Notes: generated by a model not told the origin, from the letters alone. A stretch of DNA of 64,000 bases from Amborella trichopoda (GCF_000471905.2 NW_006496807.1:1962698-2026697); one strand, 5' to 3'; counted from the stretch's first letter, positions 47,430 through 60,183 are shown. A program made the numbers and translations.

Positions 47430-50400
47430 ATGGATTCCAGTACTGAGAGTAGGATGGTATCGCTCAACGAGAATAATTCGGATATCGAGAAGCCAAAGAT
47501 GGAAGATTTGTCATACCATAAGGACTTGTACACACCCATTGAAGGGGTAGAACACAAGTTTGAATGTATGACAGAAATGAGTGGAAGAGACTGGACCAAA
47601 AGGCATTTGGGACTATCCGATAATGGTTGGAAGAAAACGTGTTCCACCATGTGTAGACGGAGACATCTGCCAAGTCATTACGGAATATGCTACATAACTT
47701 GTACGAGAGGATGACCCAAGGAAATAAGGCTTTCTTGATTCAAAAATTTGTGAACTTGAAGTTCTGGGATGGGGGATCCATTACAAAGCACCTGAATTAG
47801 TTTAATCAACTCGTAATGATGAAGTTGTTCTTGGAAGTCAAGCTAGAAGCTATGTTTTCGCTTGATTCACTACCGAACAATTGGGAGACCCTAGTAGTCT
47901 CAGTGAGCAACTCTGCACCTGATGGGATAGTGATCATGAGTCAGGTCACTAGCAGCCTGCTAAATAAGGAGACGAGAAGAAGATCCTCCGACACATCAAA
48001 CTCGTAAGTTCTTGTACAAATTGAGGAAGATCCAAAATAAGGGACCAAAACCAATCTAAGGATAATTCTAGATCGAAGTCGAGATAAGAGGTCATGTGTT
48101 ATCATTGCGGCAAGAAGTGACACTTCAAGAAAGATTGTCGAAAGCTCAAAAAAGAGTAGAATGAGGACAATGCCAAGGGGGATGGTAGGCAAAGCACTGT
48201 AGTGACCACAAATATTAGTATGGTCGAAAATTGTGGTAATGGATGCATCAATATTACATCAAGCTCATGCAACTCGGAGTGGTTTATAGATATCGAAGCA
48301 TCGTTTCATGTCACCCTCCATAGACGTTATTTTGCTTCTTACAGAGAGGGAGATTTTGGCTTTGTAAACATGGGGAACAATAATTCCTAAAAGATTGTGG
48401 GTAAGGGAGATGTACATGTCAAGACTGATATTGGGATGAAGCTTATGCTAAAAGACGTCAGACACGTACCAGATATCCTTCTGAACCTCACCTCAAGAGG
48501 GTGTTTAGATGATGAAGGGTACCATTCTGTTCGATAAACGATATTAGAAGCTGACAGAGGGATCTCTTATCATAACAAAGGGCAAGAACACTCTACAGAA
48601 CACAGGTGCAAGTCTCCAACTACAAAATTCATGAAAGAATCCTTGCAAGATCTATGGCACATGCGTCTTGGCCACATGAGTGAGAAAGGAATGTAAATCT
48701 TAGCAAAGAAACAGATTCTTCCCAATGTCAAGAATACATCTCTAACCCCATCTAACCATTGTTTGTTAGGTAAATAGCATAAAGTATCTTTATCAAGTAA
48801 GATCTCTAAAGATTCGAAAATCCTGCATCTGGTGTATTCAGATGTGTGTGGTCACATGGATATCAAGTCTCTTGGTGGAGTAGCATACTTCGTCACCTTT
48901 ATCGATGATACTTCAAGAAAGGTGTAGGTGTATTTGATGAAATCGAAAGATCAAGTGTTTGAGATCTTTCAGAATTTTCATGCTAAGGTGGAGAAGAAGA
49001 TAGACAAGTAGCTGAAGTATCTCAGATCAGACAATGGGGGAGAGTACACATCGAATACTTTCAAAAGCTATTGTGTCAAGTGTGGCATAAGGCACGAAAA
49101 TATAGTGTCATATATCCCCCAGTATAATGATGTAGCAAAGAGAATGAATCGCACCATTTATGGAAAGATTTTGGAGCATGCTATCGTCGCCAAGTTATAA
49201 AAGCTACAATGCGGTGAAGAAGTCCTCACAACATGCTACCTAACAAATAGATCCTCATCATTTCCTATGGATGGTGAAATCCCAAATAGACTTTGGATCG
49301 AAAAAGACATCTCTTATTCACAATCAAAGTTGTTCGGATGCAAAGCATTGGTGTACGTGCCCAAGGAACACTGATCCAAGTTGGATGAGAAAAGCAGTCC
49401 TATGCATCTTCATAGGGTACTTAGATGAAGATTTTGGTTATAAACTATAGGATCCTGAGAACAATAAGATGATCAGGAGTAGGGATGTTGTCTTTCAAGA
49501 AGACCTTACAATTAAAGACGTGAAGAAGTCATAAACGACACTGATCTCCAATGGTTCCAAACCAATCGTAGTTCCTCCCACCATGGTACATGAAGATGCG
49601 GGAGAAGTTTAACAAAAGGATGGGTCTCAAGCGTTGGACATTCCACTTCCAAGTGCATGGAATAAGAGGAGCAACCTGTTCAGGAAGTGTCACCTACAGT
49701 TGAACTGAGAAGGTCCTCTATAGGACATAAACCCTCTATTAGATACCTTGCATACACAGAAGGGGGTAAACCAGAAAGCTATCAAGAAGCTCAAGCCAAC
49801 AAAAAAAATGAGGAGTGGGTTAAAGCCATGCAAGAAGAGATCGAATCATTGCATGAGAACCACACCTATGACCTCGTAAACTTGCCTAATGGAAAGAAGG
49901 CACTGAAGAATAAGTGGGTCTTTAGGATAAAGACTAAAGAAAACAGCTCATAGCCAAGGTACAAGGCTAGGTTAGTTGTGAAAGACTTCCGACAGAAAAA
50001 GGGTATCGATTTTGATAAAATCTTTTCTATTGTGGTGAAAGTGTCTTCAATTCGTGTGGTGCTAGGTCAGACTGCAAGTTTGAATCTAGAGATAGAGCAG
50101 TTATATATGAAGATTGCCTTTCTCCATGGTGATTAGGAGGAAGCGGAATATATGGAGCTGCCAAAAGGATTTAAGATAAAAAGAAATAAACACATGGTCT
50201 GCAAGATGGAAAAGAGTCTATATGGGCTGAAACATGCCCCAAAGCAGTGGTACTAGACGACCCCTTCATCGGGAGTCATGGGTACAGGAGGACAGCTTCA
50301 GATCATCATGTATCCGTCAAGAAGCTCAACAACAATAACTTCATAATTCTTTTACTGTATGTTGATGACATGTTAATTGTTGTTCGGACAATAGCAAAAT

Positions 50401-51275
50401 TGACAGGTTGAAAGAAGAGTTGAGCAATATCTTTTCCATGAAGGACTTAGGCCATGCTCAACAAATCTTGGGCACGAAGATTGCTCGTGATAGGAAGGCA
50501 GGGAAGCTATGGTTGTCACAAGAAAGATATATTGAGAAAGTGCTCGAAAGGTTCCGAATGAACAATACAAAACTTGTCAGATCCCCAATTGTAAATCATT
50601 TCAAATTTAGAATTAAGCAGAGCCCTACAAATAAGAATGAGAAGGAAAAAAAAGTAGAAAGTTCCCTACGCGTCAGCTATAGGAAGTTTAGTGTATGCCA
50701 TGGTGTGCACGAGGCCAGATATCGCACACACAATTGGTGTATTGAGTAGATTTATCACTAATCCTAGTAAGAAACACTGGGTAGCAGTCAAGTGAATACT
50801 CAGATATCTCAAAGAAACATCCAAAGTATGTTTGTACTTTAGGGGAGGTAAACATGTGTTACAAGGGTACACATATGCTGACATGGCTCGAGATGTATAC
50901 TTTAAGAAGTCAACCTTGGGATACATGTTGACTTTTGAAGGGGGAGTTGTTTCATGGTAGCCTAAATCGCAAAAATATATTGCTTTGTCAACCACAGAGG
51001 CAGAGTACATTGCAGTCACGAATGCCTGCAAGGCGATGATATGGATGAAGAGATTCATCCAGGAGCTGGGTAAAACCAAGACAAGTATATTATTCATTCT
51101 GACAATCAAAGTGATATCCACTTGAGTAAGAATGTTAGCTTCCATTCTAGGATGAAGATTATTGATGTGCGTTACTATTGGATTCAGGATATTCTAGAGA
51201 AGACATTGTTGCAGCTAGAAAAGATCCATATGGACAAGAATATGTCGGATATGATGACTAAGACCTTATCCTGAG
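47430..51275 (+). mobile_element. Gag-pol region of the Ty1/copia element
   Basis: Gag starts near 47430 (MEDLSYHKDLYTPIEG). The zinc knuckle CYHCGKK...HFKKDC is at about 48.09-48.15 kb and the protease site WFIDIEAS near 48.28 kb. Integrase: DLWHMRLGHMSEKGM at 48.65 kb, then VTFIDDTSRK. RT: LKNKWVFRIKT at 49.9 kb and YVDDMLIV at 50.36 kb. RNase H ends TEAEYIAVTNACK at 51.0 kb. Fossil, broken. Confidence 0.9.
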
Positions 51276-51375
51276 ATAAGCAAGAGCAATGCAGAAGCAT
51301 GACAGGCATGGGTGCTTTCTAAGACCCGGTTGATCTGCAAATGATAATCCCTCCCTTCCGACTAGAAGGGGAGAT

Positions 51376-52138
51376 TATTGGGTGTCCCATCCCATAGTGG
51401 GAGAGGCACCAATGGAATTTTCCTTTGAAAAAAAAGGCAATTTGGGAATGTAAAAGTGGGAGACTCGTTGACCAAGTCACCATCTCACACAAACATGATC
51501 TCATGTATGGTTTTGGTATACGAAGATATTCCTCTTGTCTCTTTTGAAAAAGGTGATAGGGATGGATCATCTTTTTAGGAGATTATGATATACACTTCTA
51601 AATATGATTGTTATTCCTTGGCTCATATACAAAAAGGAAAAACGTAGAAGACAATCAATCACGCTCTCTCTAGAGTTTCTGTAAGCCTCTTTTGTTGGAG
51701 CCTCTCGATTGCAGAGAAGAAGAAGAGAGAAAAAGTTACCCTTCTCTTAGAGAGAACCATTTCTTTTAGAGAGAAAAAGGCTTTGTAGAAGAAAAGAAGG
51801 GTATAAGAGAGAGGAGAACCTCAGAGAAGAAAACCTAGAGAGAGAAGTCTCTAGAAGAAAGTAGAATGCCCAAGAAAGGTTTTTTTTTGGAAGGTCATTG
51901 TAACAGTTTTTTCTTTAATTAATAGTGGATTTGATATCATTCTCCCTTGGATATAGCCTGAAAAAGACACCACGTGAATTCAGTGCCAATAAGATTTATT
52001 TCTTTATTTGCTTTATTGTATATTTTCCCACTCATACACACACGCATCGACTTTAGCATATTTTTGTGTCCCATGTACCCTGGTTCTGCAAGGCATATAT
52101 GCATTCATATGAGAGGGCTCAACTGGGTGAGCCCAACA
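51376..52138 (+). repeat. 3' LTR of the Ty1/copia element
   Basis: 763 bp, begins tattgggtg and ends gcccaaca. Aligns along its length with 45997-46794. Confidence 0.92.
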
Positions 52139-52143
52139 AGGCC

Positions 52144-53900
52144 CACTTAGGTAGCCCTAGTGCCCATAGGGAGCTAGGTCCCAAGCTTAACCAGGTTGAA
52201 GGGGCAGCATGAGCCTAACTCTAGCCCTATTATGGCTAGGTAGAGCCAAATGCACTCCCGTAAGCAGAAAAAGATAAATATATAAAAAATTACGAAAAGA
52301 AAGGTCAGGCAAGGCCGAACCAGGCTGACACTAGCCTAGCCCAGCTCTACCATTGGGCCATGGTGGCCTGGACCTAGTTAGACCCTTTGGCCGCAAGCCT
52401 TAGTTTCTTCAGGTCATGCTAGCCCTGAGGAAAATTTATATATGTTGCCTATACCAAGTGCTAATCTAAACAATTTGGGCCATTTATAAAATCCCATCAT
52501 ATTGAAGTTCAACTTCTAAAGCAAAGTTATGCCTTTTCTTATCCGTGTTAACAAAGAAAACCCTTGTCCAATGCTCAAGACTGTATGAATTTATCCACAT
52601 GTGCTACTTTTTGGTGGTGTACCTTTTACTTTTCTTGACAAGGAATTTTCTTGTTGCAAAAGAATGTCAAAACAGGAATTAAGAAAAAATAGATATACGC
52701 TTAAAGTTTCTGTTCTATTTTGAATGTTAGTAACCAGTAGATAGAATTTCCTTTTATAAATGTAGCCAAAATATTTTTAGGAATTGTATGCTATGAGACC
52801 ATTTGTCGTTGTTATAAGGAGTTCACAATCACTCCTATCCATTAGATGTCAAATTGGATGGCTTGAAGTACCACAAAGTTGAAGAATTTTCTTTTTTAAA
52901 TGTCTAATCAATGACACTCTTACAACCACTCAATTGAAATTTAATGGATAAGATTGATTGTGACCTCCTTGTGCCAAAAGTAAATTATCTCTTTGTGTAC
53001 TTCTTTTGAATATTACTGCAAAGAGACTGAAACAGTAAATAGGTATTAAAATTTGATGAAGGTACCTCTTGATAATCCGACATATCGAAAACCAAATAGC
53101 TTTATAAAATCAACAAGAATTTGATTAATAAAAGCATAAGAAAAGATATTAAGGTCACTTGTTTCAACTTAAGCCACCTAAAGCCAGAGGTGAAATTGTC
53201 ATTTCCCTTTTTTTTTCCTTTTTTTCTTTTTTTTTGGTAATTTAGTGGGGAAGACAAACTCCCACCCATTTATTCAAGTACATTAGGAGTTAGTCGTTTG
53301 AACGTATTAGTGGTGTGGTCTTAGTGGTGGGAATGAAAACCAGAACATTGTGACTAGGGTATGGGGGTGCTACCACCATGATCCTAGTCGGTTTCCCTAA
53401 TGTTGTTCAAATCTGATAGACTGCCACGTGGTCGTCTTATCAGCCATTGGCTTGATAAGAGCGATCCTCTATGGATGGTAGGTGCATGTGGGGCCACATC
53501 CAGTACTCACACTCTGGCAATGTGGCAATGTGTCACCTTCTAGATTGTTGTGTGTTTCTCCATTGTATCAATATAAATAGATGTACAACCTATAGAACAT
53601 TTCCCGTTCAAGAAATCTTGTAACAAGATTGGAACATAGAACAAGTAGGTGCAAACAGCACAAGTTAGAAAAATACCATTGCACGTTCAAGAATCTAATA
53701 TAAACTAAGGTCATTTACCAAATTATCAAAATTAATTAAGCTGGTCCAATTGCTTCCTCATGTTCCAAACCCAGAACATGGGCATTATGTGTATTTTTTG
53801 AAAGATATTTGATAAATTAATTGATTTAACTACCTCAAATAATATTGGAAATGGATTGATAATTTTAATGATATTTTCCAAAAAGAAGAAAATGATTCAA
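52144..53900. other. AT-rich intergenic sequence
   Basis: 52.14-52.43 kb continues a degenerate gcc(c/t)aggcc-type repeat interrupted by the copia insertion; a similar tract lies at 37.68-37.87 kb. The rest shows no gene, RNA or element end that I can support. Confidence 0.5.
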
Positions 53901-53909
53901 TTGAGATTA

Positions 53910-54145
53910 TAATAACCAACACGTTTGGTTTGCGTGAATGTACTTCCTAAGAATCATTTTCACATGAAAAATCTCCCTGATGTGATTAGGTGTGTTACCT
54001 TTTTTATGCCAATTGGACCTATTACATTTTTTCATATCAATTGGTGTGAAAACTTTTACACATCTAATCAGGTTAGCGAGCTTTTTCACGTGAAAATACT
54101 TCTCAAACTTGCCTGTCAATGAAACCATATTAGTAATTTTATCTA
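53910..54145. mobile_element. Fold-back MITE
   Basis: The two halves are inverted copies: cattttcacatgaaaaatct...gtgattaggtgtg on the left is matched in reverse by cacatctaatcagg...cttttcacgtgaaaatac on the right. The dyad makes both strands read near-identical short frames (FHMKNLPDVIRCV and FHVKKLANLIRCV). No coding function. Confidence 0.7.
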
Positions 54146-54149
54146 TACC

Positions 54150-55200
54150 TGTTAGGTATAAATATTACAATTAAAGCGACACCTCAAAAGTGTCATTGGA
54201 AAATGCAGTTTTAGTGCCGCTATGGACAATTGAATTGGGATGGTCCAAGTAATATGTTATATGCCGCTACACTGTTTTTTAAGGACTCAAAATTCTTTTT
54301 TTTGACATTCATAGTAATTGAGGTCATGATGATCTATTTTATAGAGTTTTCAAACAAAACTACATTTTCCAACTATCTCCTAGGTTGTGGCTTTTCATTA
54401 ACGAAAAGTCTAGAGCCTATATAAACTTTTTTTTCTATTACATATCGGGTTTGCACCTCTTGCATATTAGTAACCTAAAAAATATAGGTAGATTTATTAC
54501 GAGGCACTATGGCAACCAATGGTAGTGGGCCTCAATTGCTCCTTGTGAAAATAGCAAAGAATATCCGATTTCCTTCATTGTGCCCTATGCAATATTTAAG
54601 ATAATTTTTTAAGCGTTTTTAGAGGTAACAGAAATTGTATTATTTCTTATATTTTGTTTTTTACGTCTTTTATTTTGAATCTTAAATTGAAATTGCAGTT
54701 ATACCTCTCAAAAACGATGTCGTAGGCAGACCAACTTTGTATAAGTTTTGAGAAGATATTCTTTTCGAGAAAATCAGGTCCTTAAGTTATTTAAAAATAA
54801 ATAAAATTACAGTATTAAATATTTTATACTTGTCGCTAGTTTAGCATGAGAAATAAGTGGGTTGCATCCTAAAAAGCCAATTTTGTTATACACCCCTTTC
54901 CTTCTCGTGTGTACGTAGGCTCATTGGGTCAAGCCGAAAAAGAAATTCAAGAAATCAATTAAGAATAAAAAGAAAAATGAAAATAAAAAGAAGATAAACG
55001 TGTGAGATCATTATATATCATTTTTTTCAATATTTTCTTTTTAAATTATTTCTCTCAAATCTTTAAGGCTTCATCCTTTTTTTTTCTCTCTTTTCTTCTC
55101 TGGCTTTTTTTTTTTTCCCTTCTTTTTTTTGACAAAGCTTCTTTCTAGATTTTTGTTTTCTCATCTTGGAATTTTCTTTGTAAGGCTTCAGTTTTATTTC
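54150..55200. other. AT-rich intergenic sequence
   Basis: Contains poly-T runs (55.07-55.14 kb) and a gagcctatataaac end near 54.41 kb like that of the MITE family at 36.5 kb. Nothing else supported. Confidence 0.45.
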
Positions 55201-55209
55201 TATGGATTT

Positions 55210-55745
55210 TCTCTTCCCAATAGATTGTAGGAAGTCTCAATCACCTCCAACTAGGATTTAGATAATGTGTATACAATAATAATCTTCATCATCATCAGAT
55301 ACTTTTTCCAACTAATTAGGGTCAACCACATAAATCCTGGTCAGCCATTCTACTCTATTAAGGATTATATCCTAATTAAGGCCATAAGTCCCTGTATTTT
55401 TTCTCACTATTTCTAACCATGTCCTTTTAGGCCTATCACTTACCCTTTTTTAGCCTTCGGCTTTAACTAACTCACACCTTAACATGTGTAGTACTGGATC
55501 TACGCTACACATGGCAAGTTGATCTGAGTCTACTTTATCTTATCCCATTGCCTATTGGTGCCACATCTAAATTTTCCCAAACGTATTCATTTCAAATTCT
55601 ATTCCTTCTTGTCTTGCCACTCGTCTATCTCAACATCATCATCTCAACTACACTTATTTTATAGGCATGTTGTTTCTTGAGCCAGCTTTCTTACAATCTT
55701 GACCCTCTCACTGCTCTAACCACTAGGTCACACAATGTTAGGGTC
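55210..55745 (-). mobile_element. LINE (L1-type) 3' fragment
   Basis: On the minus strand the C-terminal tail of a plant L1 ORF2 is recognisable: TRRNRI-NEYVWENLDVAPI around 55.6-55.56 kb, then RPKRTW-like and VEWLTRIYVVDP near 55.35-55.3 kb, each interrupted by stops and frame changes. Only the 3' end is present, as is usual for LINE insertions. Immediately 5' of it (55715-55739, minus) is gtgacctagtggttagagc, a good match to a pol III A box, so a tRNA-like head may be joined to it. Confidence 0.7.
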
Positions 55746-56036
55746 GTGAGGGGTTTCTTTCTCTCACATTCTTTCTTCCTTCTCTCTCTTCTTCAAACCA
55801 TTCGACCCACAAAGTAAAACCACTCATTCATCAAGAGGTGTATCAAAGAGGAGCATACTCTATATGGACTCCATTAACAGTTACTAAGTGAGATTCCGAG
55901 GTGAGCTGTTGAGTTTTCGAGAGGGTGCCATGTCCAAACTGAGCTGCTGGACAATCAGAGGGCTTTCACACACTGATCTAAGAGGGCATTAGCTTGGTCT
56001 TATCCCACGAAATCAAACTGCGGTGAAGTAGGTTCT

Positions 56037-57480
56037 TTAGCCCATTTCTTCATTGCTTTTAAAATCCTCACACAGTTGAACATACCCATCCGTAAAGTGA
56101 CGCACGAGTCGCACAAGCGACCCGCGCCAGGTCACGTGGTTGTTCGAGATGGGGTCAACCCGACCCTGGTCCGACCACCCACAAGATAAAAAAGAATCAT
56201 CAGCCAGTAATCGATGTGCTTCACCTGGCCCTCTAAAAATGGCTTTCATCCCTGCAATCTTTATCATCTGAGGGAAAGTATCTCCAGGGGTATATGGATT
56301 AGACCCCTTCTTGGAGAAATATGCTGAAAGCTAGCCAAAGACATAATGGACAGAAAAGTTAGCCATAAAACGACTAGGAAGGACTTCCCCATCAAAAGAC
56401 TTGCTCTTACTATCTCAAGAAGATGCTTTACCATGAGCAATTTCTCCTAAGCCGTGGTATATGTTGTAGAGTATTGGTTGGGCTAGGGCATATTAACACC
56501 GTTGAGCAAGCCTACAGGCTACAAAGAAGTAGCCAGGACGAATGACATTACCCCTTGATACTGGCAGGGAAAATTTGCATAATGAAAGAGTCAAGTACGC
56601 AGCCAAGTACACATGATATGTTTCAAATCTTCTAGGGGGGACCATAGAGTCTTTGGTCTCTTTTTCTACTTCTTCCCCTTATTCATCACCATCCCAGATG
56701 GAACTGGAATTGGGTTCCCCTCTATCCTGGCGGTTCCTAGGAAAGAAGTCCCTCAATGCATTAAAATTCACTTCCTTGGACTTAGTCTTGGTCTCTGAGT
56801 GTAAGAGTTGATAAATTTCAAACAACTTATGAAGACTTGGAGGGGATGATTCACCCCCAAAAATCACTTCGTTACTGGGTATGAATTCTTCATACATGTT
56901 CCCCAACATGGGCAGTACACCAATGAAGTACATATCAAGAAGAGTGATTCCCCTTCGCCTTGATCAAGATGTCAGTTGTTCATCTTATAACACTAGGTTT
57001 CCAGCAAAGCCCCGATGGTGTTTGAGCATCTATCGTAATAGCCAGTTGAGCAATAGCATGCAGCAGGAAAGGCGCATGCTTCTAAGACCTCGGTGTACGA
57101 CTCAAGGACATCAGAGGTCCATGTGCTATACCTTCGCATATATTGGTTCTCCCCCACAAAATAGAGTCCACTAGGGGGCCCAATGAAGCCCCTTCTTCAC
57201 CAACATTCTCTTTCCTAGAGTGGGGAGATTCTCACTAGAATCAAAATTCTGGTGAAGGGCATGGTACATGGGTACGCCATCTTCCTAGATCACATGTTCA
57301 CCATTTGCATCTTCATAATTGTAAAATCGAGCATCTTCCCCTACACAAGTGATGCTTTAAGGCCATTCTAGTTTCTGAGTGACTTCAAGAATTCTAAGGG
57401 TTGTAGACCTTGTGAAAGCAGCGCCTGTATATGTATTAGTACCCAATTCTCCAAGACATGGTAATTGGTTCGATTCAAGA
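56037..57480 (-). mobile_element. Antisense accessory frame 3: plant mobile domain fragment
   Basis: MYFIGVLPMLGNMYEEFIPS (56.93 kb) and GMKAIFRGPGEAHRLLADDS (56.25 kb) match the PMD frame at 1.8 and 2.5 kb almost word for word, closer than to the one at 13-14 kb. The coiled-coil part is absent. The upstream 57.5-58.1 kb matches 540-1240, including ggctcttcag-gtcac and agaggagatg words. Broken. Confidence 0.75.
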
Positions 57481-58782
57481 ATTGGGCCAACAGAAGAGAA
57501 AGAAATAAGAAAATTAAGCAAGCTGGCAGTTTAGAATAATATGGGTTTTCTAGAGAAAGAAGAAAAGAAAGCATCAAGAATTTTGCGAAATTTTGGCAGC
57601 ATCTCCTCTATATACATAGGGTTGACAAAGAAGGTGTTTGGCTAGTCCAAAGCATCCGGGAGGTTCCAAGAAGTCAGGAGTACTTGTGTCAAATGCCCAT
57701 CGCGAAAAGTGACCCTGAAGAGCTCCCTTTACCATCAAAGAAGTAGCTAACAATGCCCAAAATTGCATAACTATACATGAAAATGTTCAAAAGTTGCAAT
57801 ATGACATATAACTATGCTCAAATATACTTAACTATGTCAAAAAATGCATGAAAATGTATAACAGTTCTCCGAAGTGCACAAAAGAATCTCAAGATGCTTA
57901 ACCATGTAGTGAGAGTGCTGAAAACGCCAAATCATGATGCAAAAATGCATCGAAAATAGACGGGGGGATGCGTGAAGATGCTACAAAAACGCTTTTTGGT
58001 GCTAAGGTGTGCTTGAAGTGTTTAAAGAAGACATCCATGTAGCTCAAAAGTAGGCTCACATCGTTCTAAGCAATGGTTGTAAAGACCGTGACATTTGAAA
58101 GGATGCTTGTCACGACCAGCAGTTCATCACGAGATGCAAAGCAATTTTTGTGACTCCTAAGTAAGTTCATAATGTTCAAACACAGTTGTAATTGTTATAT
58201 GTCATTTTTGATGTACTTGTATCCCTGGGGCGAATAAAAAGGGAGTCCGTGGTACCCTGATCCTGTCGATGCCCGAGACGCTGCCAGACCATGGGAACAC
58301 TAAAGCAATAAGCCTAAAACTGGGCGACCTCTGAAGCAAGTATCGAAATGGCCTCAATTTGCATGAGATGGTAGTTTTTTTATACCCTAAGGACACTCGA
58401 AAAGTTTTATCACGTTATGACAAGTTTTGATATGATCAGGACAAAACTTGGTTCTCATAAATATAGACCATGTAACTACTTTATGGGTCTTAAAACGATA
58501 GCAGACCATCATCATTACATCCAGAATGTCAAAAAACCCATAATGACCAATTTTGGACTCAATCGGACCTTCTATGTGACCATTTTGGGCCTAACTTACC
58601 ATAAAAGTGTGGGTTATACACTATCGCGGTGCAACATCGATGAACCAGTTTCCATTTATGGAAACTATGTTTTCTCATTTCGAGATGATTTTCAAATGCT
58701 CATAACTCACTCTTTTTTAGTCTAATCAAGCTCAAATTTGGACCCGAGCTAGACCTCGACAACCCGACCGTTTGACAAGGCA

Positions 58783-58955
58783 ACTTTAGATTGTCATTGA
58801 AACTGAGATGGGTTAAGCCATCTCTAGGCAGCTTTAGACTTTCGTTGAAACTGAGATGGGTTAAGCCATCTCTGGTCAGCTTTAGACTTCCGTTGAAATT
58901 GAGATGGGTTAAGCCATCTCTAGGCAATTTTAGAATGTCGTTTGAGATAATCCTT
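58783..58955. repeat. 48-bp minisatellite, each unit a hairpin
   Basis: gagatgggttaagccatctc occurs at 58805, 58853 and 58901, a 48-bp period. The word itself is an inverted repeat (gagatgg...ccatctc). It gives repetitive open frames on both strands. Confidence 0.88.
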
Positions 58956-58979
58956 GGACTATTCTCAAAATCCATAGAC

Positions 58980-60150
58980 TAAGCCATGCTTCGATCATAG
59001 TAAAAAAGGACACGCTTGAATGACAAGAACCATACTCATCCTCTGGAGGTTCACCATATATCTCAAAGTTGTTTTATTCTTAGTCTTTCATTGGGACTAA
59101 GTGTCCATACTTTCTCAAAGGCAAAAGCATGAGTCATTAACAACCTGATCGATGTAACTAATCTGGTTTGTGATAGAAGTACACCCACCAATTCCTCGGC
59201 ACATAAATGCCTCTCCACTAGATACTAGAGGAGTTCTAGGTGGGATGTGTTATGACTCTTAAAGAGATTCATCGTACATTGAAATAATGGGGTTTTAACA
59301 GACAGGTCATAAGGGGAATTTCATCATATTGAGATAAGTCCTTAAAAATATGCATGTTAAGGTCTCATATGCCTTAATGTCCAGGGGTGATATGACTTGG
59401 ACGATATTTAGAATTGTCCTGACCCATGTCTGTATCCACCATCAGTTCAGATATGCCTTAACTGACACCTTGAAGCTTGATACTTTCGGGATTAAGCTGA
59501 GACTCTCAGGAAGCCATGTTCAAGGCATTGTGACCCTTTCGTACTAATCGGAGGAGGGATAGCCCGGTTAGAGCCTTAAAAGCCCCATGCCTCATGTGTT
59601 CCAGACAAATTGATATTTGGTTATTGAAATTGGAATTTCTCCCTTATTATAAGGAATTTTCCCAGGGGATTAGGACCATTGAAAGGGTGATTCAATATTT
59701 TATCACCCTTGAAAGGCGTAGAAGTATTTGATAAGAAGTGAAGAAATAATTCAGAAACATTTCTAGCTGGATGAGTAGAAAAGCGAACTAACGAACAATG
59801 AAAAGGGACATTATCCTAATTTTTATCATGAAACAGCTCTCCTGAATCAAACCTGTACATCCAAATTTGAAAGTGGTTGGTTGACCCGAAGGTGATAACA
59901 TGAATTCAAAATTGCGTATGGTTGAGATTGAGCTCAAAAGATCCACCCGTAAATTCAAATTTGCATGGAGCCCCAACCTGCATGAGACTAGCTTGCTGAA
60001 TTCAAACTTCGGTCCACGGATTCAAATTCATATATGAAGATAAGGACGTAAGTGAGGATTCATCGTGAAGATTAAGGAAAGGATAAACATGACCAAGAGG
60101 TCAACAATGGAGACGAAAAAGACGATATTTTTGTAATTATCAAAAGGAGA
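58980..60150. other. LTR-like region without genes
   Basis: No coding support. It lies between the 48-bp minisatellite and the TATA-like site near 60174, and is most simply read as LTR sequence of the third gypsy fragment. Confidence 0.4.
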
Positions 60151-60173
60151 TTGAAGCCTATCACTTGGAGGAG

Positions 60174-60183
60174 ATTATAAAAG
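60174..60183 (+). promoter_or_regulatory. TATA-like box in the LTR of gypsy fragment 3
   Basis: attataaaag on the plus strand in element sense, followed by a purine-rich stretch (60.29-60.33 kb). Confidence 0.4.

Larger units (their letters stand above)
45997..52138 (+). mobile_element. Ty1/copia element, full length but broken, TSD AGGCC
   Basis: 5' LTR 45997-46794, 3' LTR 51376-52138, flanked by a perfect AGGCC duplication (45992-45996 and 52139-52143). A primer site like initiator-Met tRNA (tggtagcagaac, 46797) and a polypurine tract (agaaggggagat, about 51364-51375) sit at the proper places. Inside, in copia order: gag, zinc knuckle, protease, integrase, RT, RNase H. The frames are broken about a dozen times. 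LTRs look near 80-85 percent alike by eye, so it is an old insertion. Confidence 0.93.

Noticed and set aside
58700-58982. Repetitive-protein gene with SLKLRWVKPSL units
   Set aside because: The frame follows the 48-bp minisatellite, is open on both strands, and lies in LTR-like DNA.
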